Shown here one piece after another: positions 44,368-54,361 of a stretch of 55,712 nt of DNA. The notes under the pieces are model-generated. The model was not told where the DNA came from, searched no databases, and saw only the letters and a list, made by a program, of their open reading frames with translations. Positions within the stretch are counted from its first letter, which is position 1, and each line of letters opens with the position of its first letter. Source of the DNA: an uncultured Opitutales bacterium (lineage in GTDB: Bacteria; Verrucomicrobiota; Verrucomicrobiia; Opitutales; Seribacteraceae). Location of the stretch: positions 1-55,712 of the forward strand of contig CAJQSI010000032.1 of assembly GCA_905612515.1 (NCBI GenBank), read 5' to 3'. The translations under genes and the position numbers were made by a program.

Positions 44368-44391
44368 CTTGTTCGCAAGGCTCTTGCCAAG
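44368..44391. promoter_or_regulatory. CTTG/CAAG palindromes before the CNBD-like membrane gene
   Basis: CTTG-ttcg-CAAG (44368-44379) is followed by CTTG-c-CAAG (44383-44391), about 70 bases before the ATG at 44460. The half-sites match those before the RHH-like and 181-aa genes. They are short, so chance occurrence is possible. Confidence 0.3.
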
Positions 44392-44459
44392 ATAGAGTCG
44401 GTTCGGTTTCATGTTTTAGACAGAGCTGAAAATAGTAAGTAAACCGTAGGAGAGAACCC

Positions 44460-46151
44460 ATGAAATTGTTGCATCGTGAAGACGTGGAAGAAGCAGGCTA
44501 TGAAATGCCGCTCGAGGGGTTGTGCGCAAATATCGACGAATTCAACTTGGAGGCTCTCAAGTTCGCGGGTGAATGGGTACTTGCCGATGACGAAACCCTT
44601 GTTGCCGATGGGCAGCAGCAGAACTACCTGTACCTCGTTATTTCTGGCGAAGTCGGCATTTACAAGAGAAACGACCAAGGGCAAAGCCAGTTTATAGCTT
44701 CTCTTGGGCAGGGGGAAGCCTTTGGTGAAATGGCTTTTCTTAGCGGTGGTGTCGCTTCCGCCGACGTTCAGGCATCGGGTGAAGGTATTCTGTGGCGCAT
44801 CGATCACGAGCGCATGCTTGAGTTTATAGGACAAGGTGGTCCCGCTGGCGGCCAGCTCTGCTTGAACATAGCGAGCATTCTATCGAGTCGTCTTGTCGAG
44901 GGTAACCGAAAGGTCGTCGACATGAGCAAGGAGCTGCAAGCTTCCTTGCATCAATTGAAGCAGGCTTCCCAGTCCGGTTCGACCAAGGATCAGGCTCTTC
45001 GGCAAATGCAGGGGAAGGTAAAGGGTATGCAGGACGCCTTCAAGGGGCAGTCGGTCAAGAAATCTTCCTTTGGTTGGCCTGCTATTGCGGCCTCGATCGT
45101 AGCGGTTTTGAGCTTGGCAGGTTTGACTGTGTCTCTCGTTACAGGTGGGGGCGGGGAAATTGCCGTAGGCGACTCGAAGCTTCAGGAGAAAGTTGATGAG
45201 CTTACCGAAAACGAAGAATTCTACCAAGGTCTGAAGGCTCGTCTGGAGTCTCAGAATGAAACCTTGAAGTCAGAGAAAGCGAAACTTTCGAAAGAGAAAA
45301 CGAAACTTTCGAAAGAGAGAGAGGATCTTCTGGCCCAAGTTTCCGAGTCGATGGGAAAGGATGCGGAGCTTAACCAACTAAAGAGTCAACTTGCAGACGT
45401 CGAGCGGCGGTTGGCATCGGTTCCCAAGTCAAGGGTGGCTAGTGTCCCGACTGTTGTCGCCTCCACTCCCACGCCTTCCGTTCTCCCTGCGCCAACTCAG
45501 GCCGAGTCACCCAATGACGATGCCAAGGTGGTTGCTTGGGCATTGAAAAATTCGACTTTAGTTTTCCCCTTGCACATTCAGGGGAAAAAGTTGGTCACCT
45601 TGCAGGACCGTACGCAACAAGTGAAGATTCCCGTTCCATCAGGAAGTGCTCTCAAGGCACTTCGTTTTTACCCCAGCGCACCGGCAGTTCTTATTGTGTC
45701 GCAACCTACAAGCGATAAGTTTCTCGCAATCGTTTCAATTGCCGATACCAATTTCGCGGAAGCTGTGCGACCCCGATACTCTGCCCATGAGCGAAAGGTG
45801 TCCGGCGAAGCCAATCCCTTGCTCTCGAAGCCTGCCACTCCATCATTTCGTCCCAAACCTAGCTCGGTGGCAGGAGTGCCGTCTGTAGCGAAGCCAAGTT
45901 TTCCGGTAAAGACATCGTCCCTTGGGCCGCCCATAGTCGCCGGCAACTCGACTCCCGGCATTACGACCGGGCGACCATTGCAACCGCAAAAGCCTGCCAA
46001 TATCCTTGATTCGGTTGCATCAAAACCAGCGAACCGACCCGATCCTCGCAAACCTAAATCAAAGGCTGAAAATGATCACGGAACGGCTTGTGTCTGTAAG
46101 GACTGCCGAGGGAAAAAGGCAGGCAAGAGCAGTCTGTTTGGCGACTTTTAA
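44460..46151 (+). CDS. Membrane-anchored cyclic-nucleotide-binding-like protein with coiled coil
   Basis: The 563-aa product is preceded by AGGAGAG, a good ribosome site. Residues ~30-135 form a cyclic-nucleotide-binding fold (QNYLYLVISGEVGIYKRN, FGEMAFLSGGVASADV). The usual cassette Arg is replaced: FGEMAFLSGGVASAD has Ala where RS is expected, so nucleotide binding is doubtful. One transmembrane helix follows at ~200-222 (PAIAASIVAVLSLAGLTVSL). Then comes a coiled coil with a 7-residue duplication (KLSKEKT KLSKERE), a Ser/Pro/Thr-rich region, and a C-terminal tail with CVCKDCRGKK, a possible metal site. The CNBD is cytoplasmic and the rest probably periplasmic. It is a second CNBD-type gene in the window and its partner is unknown. 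Confidence 0.75.
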   Translation: MKLLHREDVEEAGYEMPLEGLCANIDEFNLEALKFAGEWVLADDETLVADGQQQNYLYLVISGEVGIYKRNDQGQSQFIASLGQGEAFGEMAFLSGGVASADVQASGEGILWRIDHERMLEFIGQGGPAGGQLCLNIASILSSRLVEGNRKVVDMSKELQASLHQLKQASQSGSTKDQALRQMQGKVKGMQDAFKGQSVKKSSFGWPAIAASIVAVLSLAGLTVSLVTGGGGEIAVGDSKLQEKVDELTENEEFYQGLKARLESQNETLKSEKAKLSKEKTKLSKEREDLLAQVSESMGKDAELNQLKSQLADVERRLASVPKSRVASVPTVVASTPTPSVLPAPTQAESPNDDAKVVAWALKNSTLVFPLHIQGKKLVTLQDRTQQVKIPVPSGSALKALRFYPSAPAVLIVSQPTSDKFLAIVSIADTNFAEAVRPRYSAHERKVSGEANPLLSKPATPSFRPKPSSVAGVPSVAKPSFPVKTSSLGPPIVAGNSTPGITTGRPLQPQKPANILDSVASKPANRPDPRKPKSKAENDHGTACVCKDCRGKKAGKSSLFGDF

Positions 46152-46175
46152 AGGTTTGTAAGCCACGGGTAAGTC

Positions 46176-47507
46176 TTAGCCTAGGCCTTCGACTTCCCAA
46201 CCTTTTCGATATTTTTTGCGAATGAGAGCAGTGGCTTTTTCGTTCCCGGCAAAGGAAAGTTTTTCAGCCTCCCATCGCAATGTTTCTTTTGGGAAACGGG
46301 TGGCGACTCCTCCGAGTAGAACTGTTTCGGACAAGGGGCCGGCATAGGAAAAGTTGGCCGAGGGCATGGGACCTGCGCCGCGGGCGCCATCGATGAAGCT
46401 GTGCCAGTGGTTTATCCCTTCCACCTTAGGTATTTTGAAGTCGGCAAAATTCTTTTTTGGAAAAAGTTCCGGATTTCCGACGTGGGGGATGAGCATTGTG
46501 CCCTTCGTTCCGATTACTACGGAACCTTGTCCGGGCAGTTTCTTTCCCTCAAGGAGTTTGGTCACCTCGGCAGGGGGGCGGGCTCCACCGTCGTACCAAG
46601 TCACGGGTAGGGTCTTGTCTTCTGAATATTGGGTGTTCGGAAAAATGTAGTGAATCTTGGCATCGAAACCCCAGTTGTGGTCGTTTGGAACCGGTCCCTC
46701 GGAGCGCAGGGAGATGGGGTAGGTGAGACCTAGAGCCTTGAAGACGGGATCGTAGATATGGCATCCCATGTCCCCGAATGTGCCCGTACCATAGTCCAAG
46801 CGTTTACGCCATTGGCCGGGGTGGTAGTAACCTTTAATGAAGTCGGTGTAGGGTGCTGGACCGATCCAGTTGTCCCAGTTGAAACCTTCGGGAACGGGAT
46901 CCTTGCGGTCAGGTTTGGAGTTGGAGTCCCCCCAACGCTTGTTACTGAAAGAGTGTGCTTCTTTTACCTTACCTATTACTCCGTCGTGAACAAGTTGCAC
47001 AGCCGTACGATACTGTGAGGAAGAGTGGATCTGAATGCCCATCTGGGTTACCAGTTTCTTTTCTTTTGCATATTCCGCAAGAGCCCGTGATTCGAACACG
47101 TCGTGAGTCAACGGTTTCTGACCGTAAACATGTAGCCCACGTTGCATTGCGGACATCCCCATGGCGGCGTGCATGTGGTCGGGTACGGAGACGTTGACGG
47201 TGTCCAGATTGTTCGCCTCCTTTTCGAGCATTTCGCGCCAATCTGCGTAGACTGTGGCGTTGCGAAAACGTTGCTGAATTTGTTTACGCCGTCCCGCGTC
47301 GATTTCTACGATGGCTGCCACGGTGACGTTGGGATGAGATGAGATGGAACCTACGTCCGCCCCAGCCATGCCGCCTCCGCCAAAACTGGCGTGACGCACA
47401 GTTTCGCTCGGTGGTGACTTGGCCCATGAGCTTTTTGCTAGGAAAGGAAAGGCGATGCCGCCGCCGGCTTGCCCGAGAAAAGTACGTCTGGACGATGTTT
47501 GATTCAT
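46176..47507 (-). CDS. Tat-exported Gfo/Idh/MocA-family oxidoreductase (second copy)
   Basis: The 443-aa product has a twin-arginine signal (MNQTSSRRTFLGQAGGGIAF). The Rossmann segment is unusually Gly-rich (ASFGGGGMAGADVGSI), followed by VAAIVEIDAGRRKQIQQRF and the core VNVSVPDHMHAAMGMSAMQR with GQKPLTHDVFE. The substrate domain contains LDYGTGTFGDMGCHIYDP. Layout and length match the first copy at 6331, but the sequences are clearly different paralogues. It is convergent with the CNBD-like gene (24-base gap) and divergent from the DJ-1/PfpI gene (88-base gap with both promoters). Confidence 0.9.
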   Translation of the reverse strand: MNQTSSRRTFLGQAGGGIAFPFLAKSSWAKSPPSETVRHASFGGGGMAGADVGSISSHPNVTVAAIVEIDAGRRKQIQQRFRNATVYADWREMLEKEANNLDTVNVSVPDHMHAAMGMSAMQRGLHVYGQKPLTHDVFESRALAEYAKEKKLVTQMGIQIHSSSQYRTAVQLVHDGVIGKVKEAHSFSNKRWGDSNSKPDRKDPVPEGFNWDNWIGPAPYTDFIKGYYHPGQWRKRLDYGTGTFGDMGCHIYDPVFKALGLTYPISLRSEGPVPNDHNWGFDAKIHYIFPNTQYSEDKTLPVTWYDGGARPPAEVTKLLEGKKLPGQGSVVIGTKGTMLIPHVGNPELFPKKNFADFKIPKVEGINHWHSFIDGARGAGPMPSANFSYAGPLSETVLLGGVATRFPKETLRWEAEKLSFAGNEKATALIRKKYRKGWEVEGLG

Positions 47508-47595
47508 GGCTCACATCTTCTCCATGCGATCAACAGCAAGCAAGAAATAATTAGATGCTTGCTCATTTTATCTTGAAGGCACAAGGGCATTAACC

Positions 47596-48174
47596 ATGCA
47601 AAAGAAATCCAAAGTGCTCATCATCTTCGGTGATGCCTCAGAGACGGTTGACACCATGTACCCGTACTTCCGCCTCATCGAGGGCGGATACGAACCCGTG
47701 ATGGCCGCACCCGAGAAGCGCGAATACCAAATGGTGATGCATCAAGTGAAACCCGGTTGGACCATTACTCGGGAATGGGAAGGTTATGCGATGCCCGCCG
47801 ACATAGCCTTCAAGGATGTAAATCCCGAGGAATACTTAGGTATCTTCTTCAGTGGTGGTCGCGCCCCTGAGTACATCCGCGAGGACGAGGATCTTCTCCG
47901 TATCACCCGCTACTTCTTTGAGATGGATGCACCCATCGCCAGCGTCTGTCATGGCGTGGAAATTCCCGCTCGAGCCGACTGTGTGCGTGGTCGTCGTATG
48001 GCTACTGTTCCCAAGTGTAAGTTCGACCTGGAGGTGTGTGGCGGCACTTTTGTCGATGAGCCTTGTGTCATTGATGGCAATCTCGTCAGCGGTCGTACCT
48101 TCTGGGATCATGGCCACTATATGGGCCCGTGGATGAAGTTGCTTGATGGGGTTCGTACTAGCCAAGAAACCTAA
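47596..48174 (+). CDS. DJ-1/PfpI-family protein
   Basis: The 192-aa cytoplasmic protein shows the glutamine-amidotransferase-like fold: SKVLIIFGDASETVDTMYPY at the start, GIFFSGGRAPEYIRED, and the nucleophile elbow ASVCHGVEI with Cys and adjacent His. The end is less typical. Family members act as deglycases, proteases or stress proteins, and the exact activity cannot be assigned. It is divergently transcribed from the Gfo/Idh/MocA gene, so a functional relation in sugar or aldehyde handling is possible but only inferred. Gene length is normal for the family. Confidence 0.88.
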   Translation: MQKKSKVLIIFGDASETVDTMYPYFRLIEGGYEPVMAAPEKREYQMVMHQVKPGWTITREWEGYAMPADIAFKDVNPEEYLGIFFSGGRAPEYIREDEDLLRITRYFFEMDAPIASVCHGVEIPARADCVRGRRMATVPKCKFDLEVCGGTFVDEPCVIDGNLVSGRTFWDHGHYMGPWMKLLDGVRTSQET

Positions 48175-48318
48175 TGCGACAATCAGTAGAAGGTAATGGG
48201 TCAGTGGTTTGATCCGAATCTCCAATTCATGAATTACGGAAGCATTTTTGAATGTGATAACTTTTCCTTTACAGACACCCGGATTTGAGCCACTTGGATG
48301 AGCTTCTTTTTTCTTTGA

Positions 48319-49863
48319 ATGATTATTGGAATTCCCAAAGAGACTTTTCCGGGCGAACGCCGCGTGGCGGTCGCTCCTGAAAACGTAGAGAAATTTCGCG
48401 GGCTTGGTTACGAGGTATTGGTGGAGGCGGGCGCGGGGTCTGAGGCTCGTTTGCCCGATGTTTCGTACGAGGAGGCCGGCGCCAAGGTATTGGGCGAAGC
48501 GAAGAAGGTTTGGTCGACGGCCGATCTCGTTTTAAAGATTAGACCTCCTTCCGATGAGGAGGTGTCGCTTTTGAAAGAGGGAGCTACCCTCATCAGTTTT
48601 ATCCAGCCCGCCCAGAACGAGGAATTGGTAAAGAGCTTGGCCGAAAGGAAGGTCAACGTGATCGCCATGGACTGTGTGCCACGGATTTCTCGAGCCCAGT
48701 CGATGGATGCTCTCAGCTCGATGGCGAACGTGGCGGGCTATCGCGCAATGGTGGAGGCGGCTCACGAGTTCGGACGTTTCTTTACGGGTCAGATTACGGC
48801 GGCGGGCAAAGTGCCCCCTGCTAAGGTTCTCGTAATCGGAGCCGGGGTGGCGGGACTCTCGGCTATTGGCACAGCCCGAAACATGGGGGCCATCGTAAGG
48901 GCTTTTGATACCCGCCCGGCCGTTAAAGAAGAGGTAGAGAGCCTTGGGGCAGAGTTTTTGGAACTGGATTTCGAGGAAGATGGATCAGGTTCTGGCGGTT
49001 ATGCCAAGGTGATGAGCAAGGAGTTCATCGAGGCTGAGATGAAACTTTTCGCCGAGCAAGCGGCAGAGGTCGACGTAATCGTGACAACGGCGATGATTCC
49101 GGGTAAGAAAGCGCCCATCTTGATTACCGAGGAAATGCTCAAGGGCATGAAGGAGGGTTCCGTTATCGTGGATCTTGCGGCCGAAGGTGGCGGAAACTGC
49201 GAATTGACGGTGTCCGGCAAAGCCAACCGAGTTCACGGGGTCACTATTCTTGGTTATTCCGACTTGCCCTCTCGTTTGCCTACGCAGTCAAGCCGTCTTT
49301 ACGGCAACAATTTGACAAAGCTTCTCCAACTGCTTGGCGGACCTGATGATTTCGCCATCGATTTCGAAGACGAAATCCTTCGCGGCGCGACCGTGACGAA
49401 GGGGGGTGAGGTGACTTGGCCGCCACCCAAGCCAGCGGAACCTTCGCCTACACCCACAGTCGAGGCGAAAAACGAAGTAGTGGAGCCTCAATCTCCTGGA
49501 GCCAATTCGAAATCTTCTCTCTTTAGTCCGGGTGTTTTGCTTGGACTCGTCTGTATGGCCTTACTTGGTTTGGGATGGACGAGTCCTACCGAGGGTGTGT
49601 TTCTTCATCAAATCACTGTTTTCGTACTCTCCTGTTTCATCGGGTACATGGTGATTTGGAACGTCACTCCCGCCCTTCACACTCCTCTAATGAGCGTAAC
49701 GAACGCCATCAGTGGGATTATCGTGATCGGTGGCATGCTCTTTGTTTCAGGTTCGCACCCATGGCTTCCTTGGTTGGCGGGGGTTGCCATTCTGATTGCC
49801 ACCATTAATATTGCTGGTGGCTTTCTTGTTACTCAACGCATGTTGAAGATGTTTCGCAAATGA
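48319..49863 (+). CDS. pntA: NAD(P) transhydrogenase subunit alpha PntA
   Basis: The 514-aa product is full length and similar to E. coli PntA (510 aa). The N-terminal alanine-dehydrogenase/PNT domain starts [20 protein letters not shown]. The NAD-binding domain has [20 protein letters not shown] and [18 protein letters not shown]. After a Pro/Glu-rich linker (~370-400) three to four hydrophobic helices follow ([51 protein letters not shown]). The membrane part is thus fused to the soluble part, as in Proteobacteria, rather than split into two genes. With PntB it couples proton entry to NADPH formation. The stop overlaps pntB by ATGA. Confidence 0.95.
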   Translation: MIIGIPKETFPGERRVAVAPENVEKFRGLGYEVLVEAGAGSEARLPDVSYEEAGAKVLGEAKKVWSTADLVLKIRPPSDEEVSLLKEGATLISFIQPAQNEELVKSLAERKVNVIAMDCVPRISRAQSMDALSSMANVAGYRAMVEAAHEFGRFFTGQITAAGKVPPAKVLVIGAGVAGLSAIGTARNMGAIVRAFDTRPAVKEEVESLGAEFLELDFEEDGSGSGGYAKVMSKEFIEAEMKLFAEQAAEVDVIVTTAMIPGKKAPILITEEMLKGMKEGSVIVDLAAEGGGNCELTVSGKANRVHGVTILGYSDLPSRLPTQSSRLYGNNLTKLLQLLGGPDDFAIDFEDEILRGATVTKGGEVTWPPPKPAEPSPTPTVEAKNEVVEPQSPGANSKSSLFSPGVLLGLVCMALLGLGWTSPTEGVFLHQITVFVLSCFIGYMVIWNVTPALHTPLMSVTNAISGIIVIGGMLFVSGSHPWLPWLAGVAILIATINIAGGFLVTQRMLKMFRK

Positions 49864-51257
49864 GCAGCGGTCTCGTTACTTCGGCTTACCTCGTTTCGGG
49901 GTTATTGTTTATCCTCAGTCTCGGGGGGCTCTCCAAGCAGGAGACTGCGCGACGTGGAAACCTCTATGGCATTCTCGGGATGATTCTAGCGATCCTCGCG
50001 ACGCTCGCCACACTTTTAGGAAGTGCAGCCCCGAACTTCGAGTTGCTCATACCCCTAATGTTGGTCGGAGGTCTGATCGGAGCCGTGTTGGCGAAGCGAG
50101 TCGAGATGACGGCTATGCCCGAGTTGGTGGCCATCCTTCACAGTTTTGTAGGAATGGCCGCCGTGCTAGTTGGTATAGCCAGCTATCTCGAGCATCAGGA
50201 CTATGAAGGTACGGCAAAGCTCATTCACGAAATCGAGGTCGTTATAGGTGTTTTTATCGGCGGTATTACCTTTAGCGGTTCAGTGATCGCCTTCGGTAAA
50301 CTTCGAGGATCCATCTCAGGAAAGCCCCTTCTTTTGCCCGCTCGTCATCTTCTCAACTTGGGCATGTTGGTGGCATGCGTTTGGTTTGGTTCAGCCTTTA
50401 TGAATGGTACGGGGGATCCAGCTCTGCACGCCTTGCTCGTGGTCACTGCAATTTCTCTTGTTTTGGGAATCCACCTCATCATGGCCATTGGTGGAGCGGA
50501 CATGCCCGTCGTCGTCTCGATGCTCAATAGCTATTCCGGTTGGGCTGCGGCCGCAGCGGGGTTTATGTTGCAGAATGATTTGCTTATCATTACCGGCGCT
50601 CTCGTCGGCAGCAGTGGAGCCATTCTCAGTTACATTATGTGCAAGGCCATGAACAGAAGCTTGGCCAATGTTATTTTCGGTGGGTTCGGAGCGAATGCAG
50701 GGAAATCTTCAAGTGGTGGCGAAGGTCCTCAGGGAACGGTTACGGAAACATCCGCAGCCGAAGTGGCATCCGCTCTCAAGGAAGCGAAAGAGGTCGTCAT
50801 TGTTCCCGGTTATGGAATGGCTGTGGCCCAAGCCCAACACGTGGTGAAGGATATTGCGGAGACCCTTCGCTCCCAGGACGTGAACGTACGTTTTGCTATT
50901 CATCCCGTTGCCGGACGCCTTCCCGGGCACATGAACGTACTCTTGGCCGAGGCCAACGTTCCCTACGACATCGTGTTTGAGATGGATGAAATCAATGACG
51001 ATTTGCCAGAGGTGGATGTTCTTTTGGTAGTCGGCGCGAACGACATCGTAAATCCGTCCGCCTTGGAAGATTCGAGTAGCCCGATTGCCGGTATGCCCGT
51101 GATCGAGGCTTGGAAGGCGAAATCCGTGGTGGCCCTCAAACGAAGTATGGCGGCTGGTTACTCGGGGGTCGAGAACCCGCTCTATTTCAAGGATAATACC
51201 GATATGCTCTTCGGGGATGCCAAGGATACCTTGTCCGCCGTCTATTCCGTCTTATAG
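49860..51257 (+). CDS. pntB: NAD(P) transhydrogenase subunit beta PntB
   Basis: The 465-aa product (E. coli 462 aa) has about eight or nine membrane helices (residues 1-~270; for example [20 protein letters not shown]). The C-terminal NADP(H)-binding domain III has [20 protein letters not shown], the [19 protein letters not shown] motif and [18 protein letters not shown]. It is translationally coupled to pntA. The two subunits probably supply NADPH using the proton gradient. The pair is convergent with the pyruvate dehydrogenase operon, leaving a 95-base gap that contains only weak inverted repeats. Confidence 0.96.
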   Translation: MSSGLVTSAYLVSGLLFILSLGGLSKQETARRGNLYGILGMILAILATLATLLGSAAPNFELLIPLMLVGGLIGAVLAKRVEMTAMPELVAILHSFVGMAAVLVGIASYLEHQDYEGTAKLIHEIEVVIGVFIGGITFSGSVIAFGKLRGSISGKPLLLPARHLLNLGMLVACVWFGSAFMNGTGDPALHALLVVTAISLVLGIHLIMAIGGADMPVVVSMLNSYSGWAAAAAGFMLQNDLLIITGALVGSSGAILSYIMCKAMNRSLANVIFGGFGANAGKSSSGGEGPQGTVTETSAAEVASALKEAKEVVIVPGYGMAVAQAQHVVKDIAETLRSQDVNVRFAIHPVAGRLPGHMNVLLAEANVPYDIVFEMDEINDDLPEVDVLLVVGANDIVNPSALEDSSSPIAGMPVIEAWKAKSVVALKRSMAAGYSGVENPLYFKDNTDMLFGDAKDTLSAVYSVL

Positions 51258-51352
51258 GGTCGAATTTTGGGTTTTGTTTAAATCCCTTAATTAAATACAG
51301 ACGACATACCGTTGCCCAGGTTGTCCAATAGAAGCCCTCGAAAGGGAAAAGC

Positions 51353-52777
51353 TTATTTCTTCGTTGCTTTTGGATTGGGAAGGTCGGTTATCGTTCCCTC
51401 GAACACTTCCGCGGCGAGTCCAATCGACTCGTGCAGGGTAGGGTGAGCATGGATGGTTAGAGCTAAATCCTCGGCATCGCATCCCATTTCAATAGCCAAT
51501 CCGATTTCTCCTAGAACTTCGCCTGCATTCGTTCCTACCACCGCGCCTCCTATTATGCGGTTGGATTCTTTTTCGAAAATGAGTTTTGTCATGCCTTCGG
51601 CGCAGTCTGATGCCAAGGCGCGTCCGGATGCCGCCCAAGGGAAGATAGCTTTTTCGTACTCTATGCCTTCGGCTTTGGCTTCCCGTTCCGTTTTGCCGAC
51701 CCATGCGACTTCGGGGTCCGTGTAGGCGATGGACGGGATAGCCTTGGGATCAAAAAAATGTTTTTTTCCGGCGATGACTTCGGCTGCAACGTGACCCTCA
51801 TGGGCCCCCTTGTGGGCAAGCATGGGTTGACCAACCACATCGCCAACGGCGTATATATGCGGCACGTTTGTTCGCATCTGTTTGTCTACAGTCAGAAAGC
51901 CTTTTTCGTCGACCTCTACGCCCGCTTTGTCGGCATCGATCAAGAGACCATTGGGCGTTCTACCAATGGCCACTAGTACGGCATCGTAATCGCGACTTTC
52001 CTTACTGCCGTCTGTTGACTCCATGGTGACCGATATGCATTCAGGTGTTGCATCGACTGCGGTCACCTTGGTTTCGAGCATGATGTTATAGTCATCCGCA
52101 ATTGTTCCGGTAAAAGTTTTTGCGACATCCGTGTCGGCGGCCGGCATCAACTGATCGAACATTTCCACGACGTCCAGCTTGGAGCCAAGGGCATGATAGA
52201 CCATTCCCATTTCAAGTCCAATCACTCCTCCCCCCATGAGAAGCAGTCGATTCGGAATCTCCTTCAGCTCCAAGGCATCTGTCGAATCCCAGATTCGAGG
52301 ATCTTCATGCGGAATAAAAGGTAGTTCAATTGGACGAGAACCCACTGCCAAAATAGCATGCTCGAAATTCACGGAAGTCGTTTCGTCACTGCTTTCCACT
52401 TGGATATGATTAGGCCCGGTGAATTTACCTTGTCCGTTAAGGACTTGGCATTTCCTCATTTTGGCCATGCCTCCGAGACCATCCGTAAGCTTCCCAATTA
52501 CTTGTTCCTTCCACTGCCGCACCTTAGTGATGTCAATTTCGGGCTCTCCGAAGCTGACGCCATGCTCTTCCATGGATTTCGCATCCTTGATCACCTTGGC
52601 AAGGTGCAAGAGAGCTTTTGAGGGAATGCACCCGACGTTTAGGCACACTCCTCCGAGTGTGGAGTGACGTTCAATGATAACCGCATCTAGTCCAAGATCA
52701 GCGCAGCGGAAGGCTGCTGCGTAACCGGCCGGCCCCGACCCTAGAATGGCAACCTGCGTCTTGATTTCCTTACTCAT
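51353..52777 (-). CDS. lpdA: Dihydrolipoyl dehydrogenase (E3)
   Basis: The 474-aa flavoprotein disulfide reductase has the FAD-binding start VAILGSGPAGYAAAFRCADL. The redox-active disulfide is in GGVCLNVGCIPSKALLH, and the NAD-binding Gly motif is in LLMGGGVIGLEMGMVYHAL. The second FAD contact is MRTNVPHIYAVGDVVG, and the catalytic His-Glu pair lies in TIHAHPTLHESIGLAAE. It reoxidises dihydrolipoamide in the pyruvate dehydrogenase complex. It is the last gene of the minus-strand operon, nine bases after aceF, which supports a pyruvate dehydrogenase rather than a general E3 role. Confidence 0.95.
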   Translation of the reverse strand: MSKEIKTQVAILGSGPAGYAAAFRCADLGLDAVIIERHSTLGGVCLNVGCIPSKALLHLAKVIKDAKSMEEHGVSFGEPEIDITKVRQWKEQVIGKLTDGLGGMAKMRKCQVLNGQGKFTGPNHIQVESSDETTSVNFEHAILAVGSRPIELPFIPHEDPRIWDSTDALELKEIPNRLLLMGGGVIGLEMGMVYHALGSKLDVVEMFDQLMPAADTDVAKTFTGTIADDYNIMLETKVTAVDATPECISVTMESTDGSKESRDYDAVLVAIGRTPNGLLIDADKAGVEVDEKGFLTVDKQMRTNVPHIYAVGDVVGQPMLAHKGAHEGHVAAEVIAGKKHFFDPKAIPSIAYTDPEVAWVGKTEREAKAEGIEYEKAIFPWAASGRALASDCAEGMTKLIFEKESNRIIGGAVVGTNAGEVLGEIGLAIEMGCDAEDLALTIHAHPTLHESIGLAAEVFEGTITDLPNPKATKK

Positions 52778-52786
52778 TGTGAAGAC

Positions 52787-54349
52787 TCAAGCTGTCTCAT
52801 TTGAAAGTTCGCTCAACGCCTCCTTGAGGAAATTTAGAAAGCGTACGCCATCGGCTCCATCGATTACTCGATGGTCATATGAAAGAGATAAAGGCAACAT
52901 GAGACGAGGGTCGAAGGATTTGCCGTTCCAAACGGGTTTCTGCTCAGATCGGGAAAGACCAAGAATCCCAACGTTCGGTGCATTCACAATAGGAGTAAAT
53001 GCAGTGCCTCCAAGACCACCAAGGCTGGAAATGGTGAAGCTCGAGCCCATCATCTCCTCCTTTGTCAGCTTGCCTTCCCGAGCCTTGTCGGAAAGAGAAA
53101 ACAGGTCTTGGGTCAGCTCTTCTGCAGACTTCTTGTCTACTCCACGTACGACAGGGACCACAAGACCGTTGGGCGTATCTACGGCTATGCCAAGATCGAC
53201 GTACTTCTTAAGAATCAAACTTTTGCCATCCAAGGACAAAGAGGAATTCATTGGAGGGAGATTCTGCAGAGCTTTTGCCACGGCTTGCATGACAAAAACA
53301 AGAATTGTGTATTTTATTCCCGATTCGCGTTTGGCCTCTTCTGCATTCCGCTTCTTCCGTAGGCTTTCCAGCTCGGTCACGTCGACCTCATCCCATTGAG
53401 TGACGTGAGGAATCCTAACCCAATTGCGGTGCAGGTTGGCACCCGTAAGCTTTTGGATTCTTGAGAGTGGCTTCTTCTCAATCTCACCGAACTTGGCGAA
53501 ATCCACTTCCGGCCATGGAAGCAAATCCAATCCTCCTGCCCCGGAATCAAGACGACGTAAGGCCTCCTTGACGTATTGCTGAACATCTTCCTTGAGAATA
53601 CGATTTTTACGTCCCGTGCCCTTGACTTTAGCCAAGTTGACCCCGAACTCTCTTGCTAGACGCCGTACAACCGGAGAGGCATGAGCATATTCCTGATTTT
53701 CAACGAATGCCTCAGATGGCTTGCTCGCACTCTTCTTTGCTGGAGTGGAGGCAACTGGCTGAGACTTTGCTTGGGAGGCGTCGGGAGGTGTGACGGGCTT
53801 GGGTTCGGTCGCCGATGAGGTTACCTCGAAAATCATAATTGAGGCGCCTGTAGACACCATTTCACCGGGGGCGACTTTAATTTCCTTTACGACTCCCTCA
53901 AAAGGAGAGGGCACCTCCATTGCAGCCTTGTCCCCCTCAACCGCAATCAATGGGTCATCGACGTTAACTGAATCGCCTACGCCCACGATAACCTGGGTTA
54001 CTTCAGCTTCATCTGCTCCGATGTCCGGAAGAAGCACTTCCTTGTCTTCGGACGACGGCGCTGTTTGGGAAATATCGGTCGACTGGTCTTTCTCTTCAGC
54101 TTGAGGAGTTTCGGATTCCGCCGGGGTCAAAACAAGAATCAGTGCCCCCGTGGAAATCTCATCGCCTATGGAAACCTTAATTTCCTCAACGGTCCCGGCC
54201 TGTGGAGAAGGCACCTCCATTGCGGCCTTGTCCCCCTCAATTGCAATCAACGGAGTCTCCACATCGATCACGTCTCCCACCTTTACTAAAATCTCGGTAA
54301 CCTCGGCTTGATCGGCCCCGATGTCGGGCAAATGAATTTCGCTGCTCAT
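52787..54349 (-). CDS. aceF: Pyruvate dehydrogenase E2, dihydrolipoyl acetyltransferase
   Basis: The 520-aa product has two lipoyl domains (residues ~1-75 and ~102-175). Each has the attachment site [11 protein letters not shown] with the lipoylated Lys. A linker and the E3/E1-binding domain ([20 protein letters not shown]) follow at ~230-265. The C-terminal catalytic domain (about 290-520) has [20 protein letters not shown] and the active site [20 protein letters not shown]. The lipoyl domains are near-identical at DNA level over 40 bases with an offset of exactly 300 bases, so they come from an internal duplication. It lies 12 bases after aceE and overlaps nothing. Confidence 0.96.
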   Translation of the reverse strand: MSSEIHLPDIGADQAEVTEILVKVGDVIDVETPLIAIEGDKAAMEVPSPQAGTVEEIKVSIGDEISTGALILVLTPAESETPQAEEKDQSTDISQTAPSSEDKEVLLPDIGADEAEVTQVIVGVGDSVNVDDPLIAVEGDKAAMEVPSPFEGVVKEIKVAPGEMVSTGASIMIFEVTSSATEPKPVTPPDASQAKSQPVASTPAKKSASKPSEAFVENQEYAHASPVVRRLAREFGVNLAKVKGTGRKNRILKEDVQQYVKEALRRLDSGAGGLDLLPWPEVDFAKFGEIEKKPLSRIQKLTGANLHRNWVRIPHVTQWDEVDVTELESLRKKRNAEEAKRESGIKYTILVFVMQAVAKALQNLPPMNSSLSLDGKSLILKKYVDLGIAVDTPNGLVVPVVRGVDKKSAEELTQDLFSLSDKAREGKLTKEEMMGSSFTISSLGGLGGTAFTPIVNAPNVGILGLSRSEQKPVWNGKSFDPRLMLPLSLSYDHRVIDGADGVRFLNFLKEALSELSNETA

Positions 54350-54361
54350 TGCGTATTCTCT

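Noticed and set aside
45280-45318. Tandem DNA repeat CGAAACTTTCGAAAGAGA (two copies, period 21)
   Set aside because: It is explained by a heptad duplication in the coiled coil rather than a mobile or regulatory repeat.
51258-51352. GGG...CCC pairing between pntB and lpdA as a terminator
   Set aside because: The stem is short, bulged and without a proper T-run.
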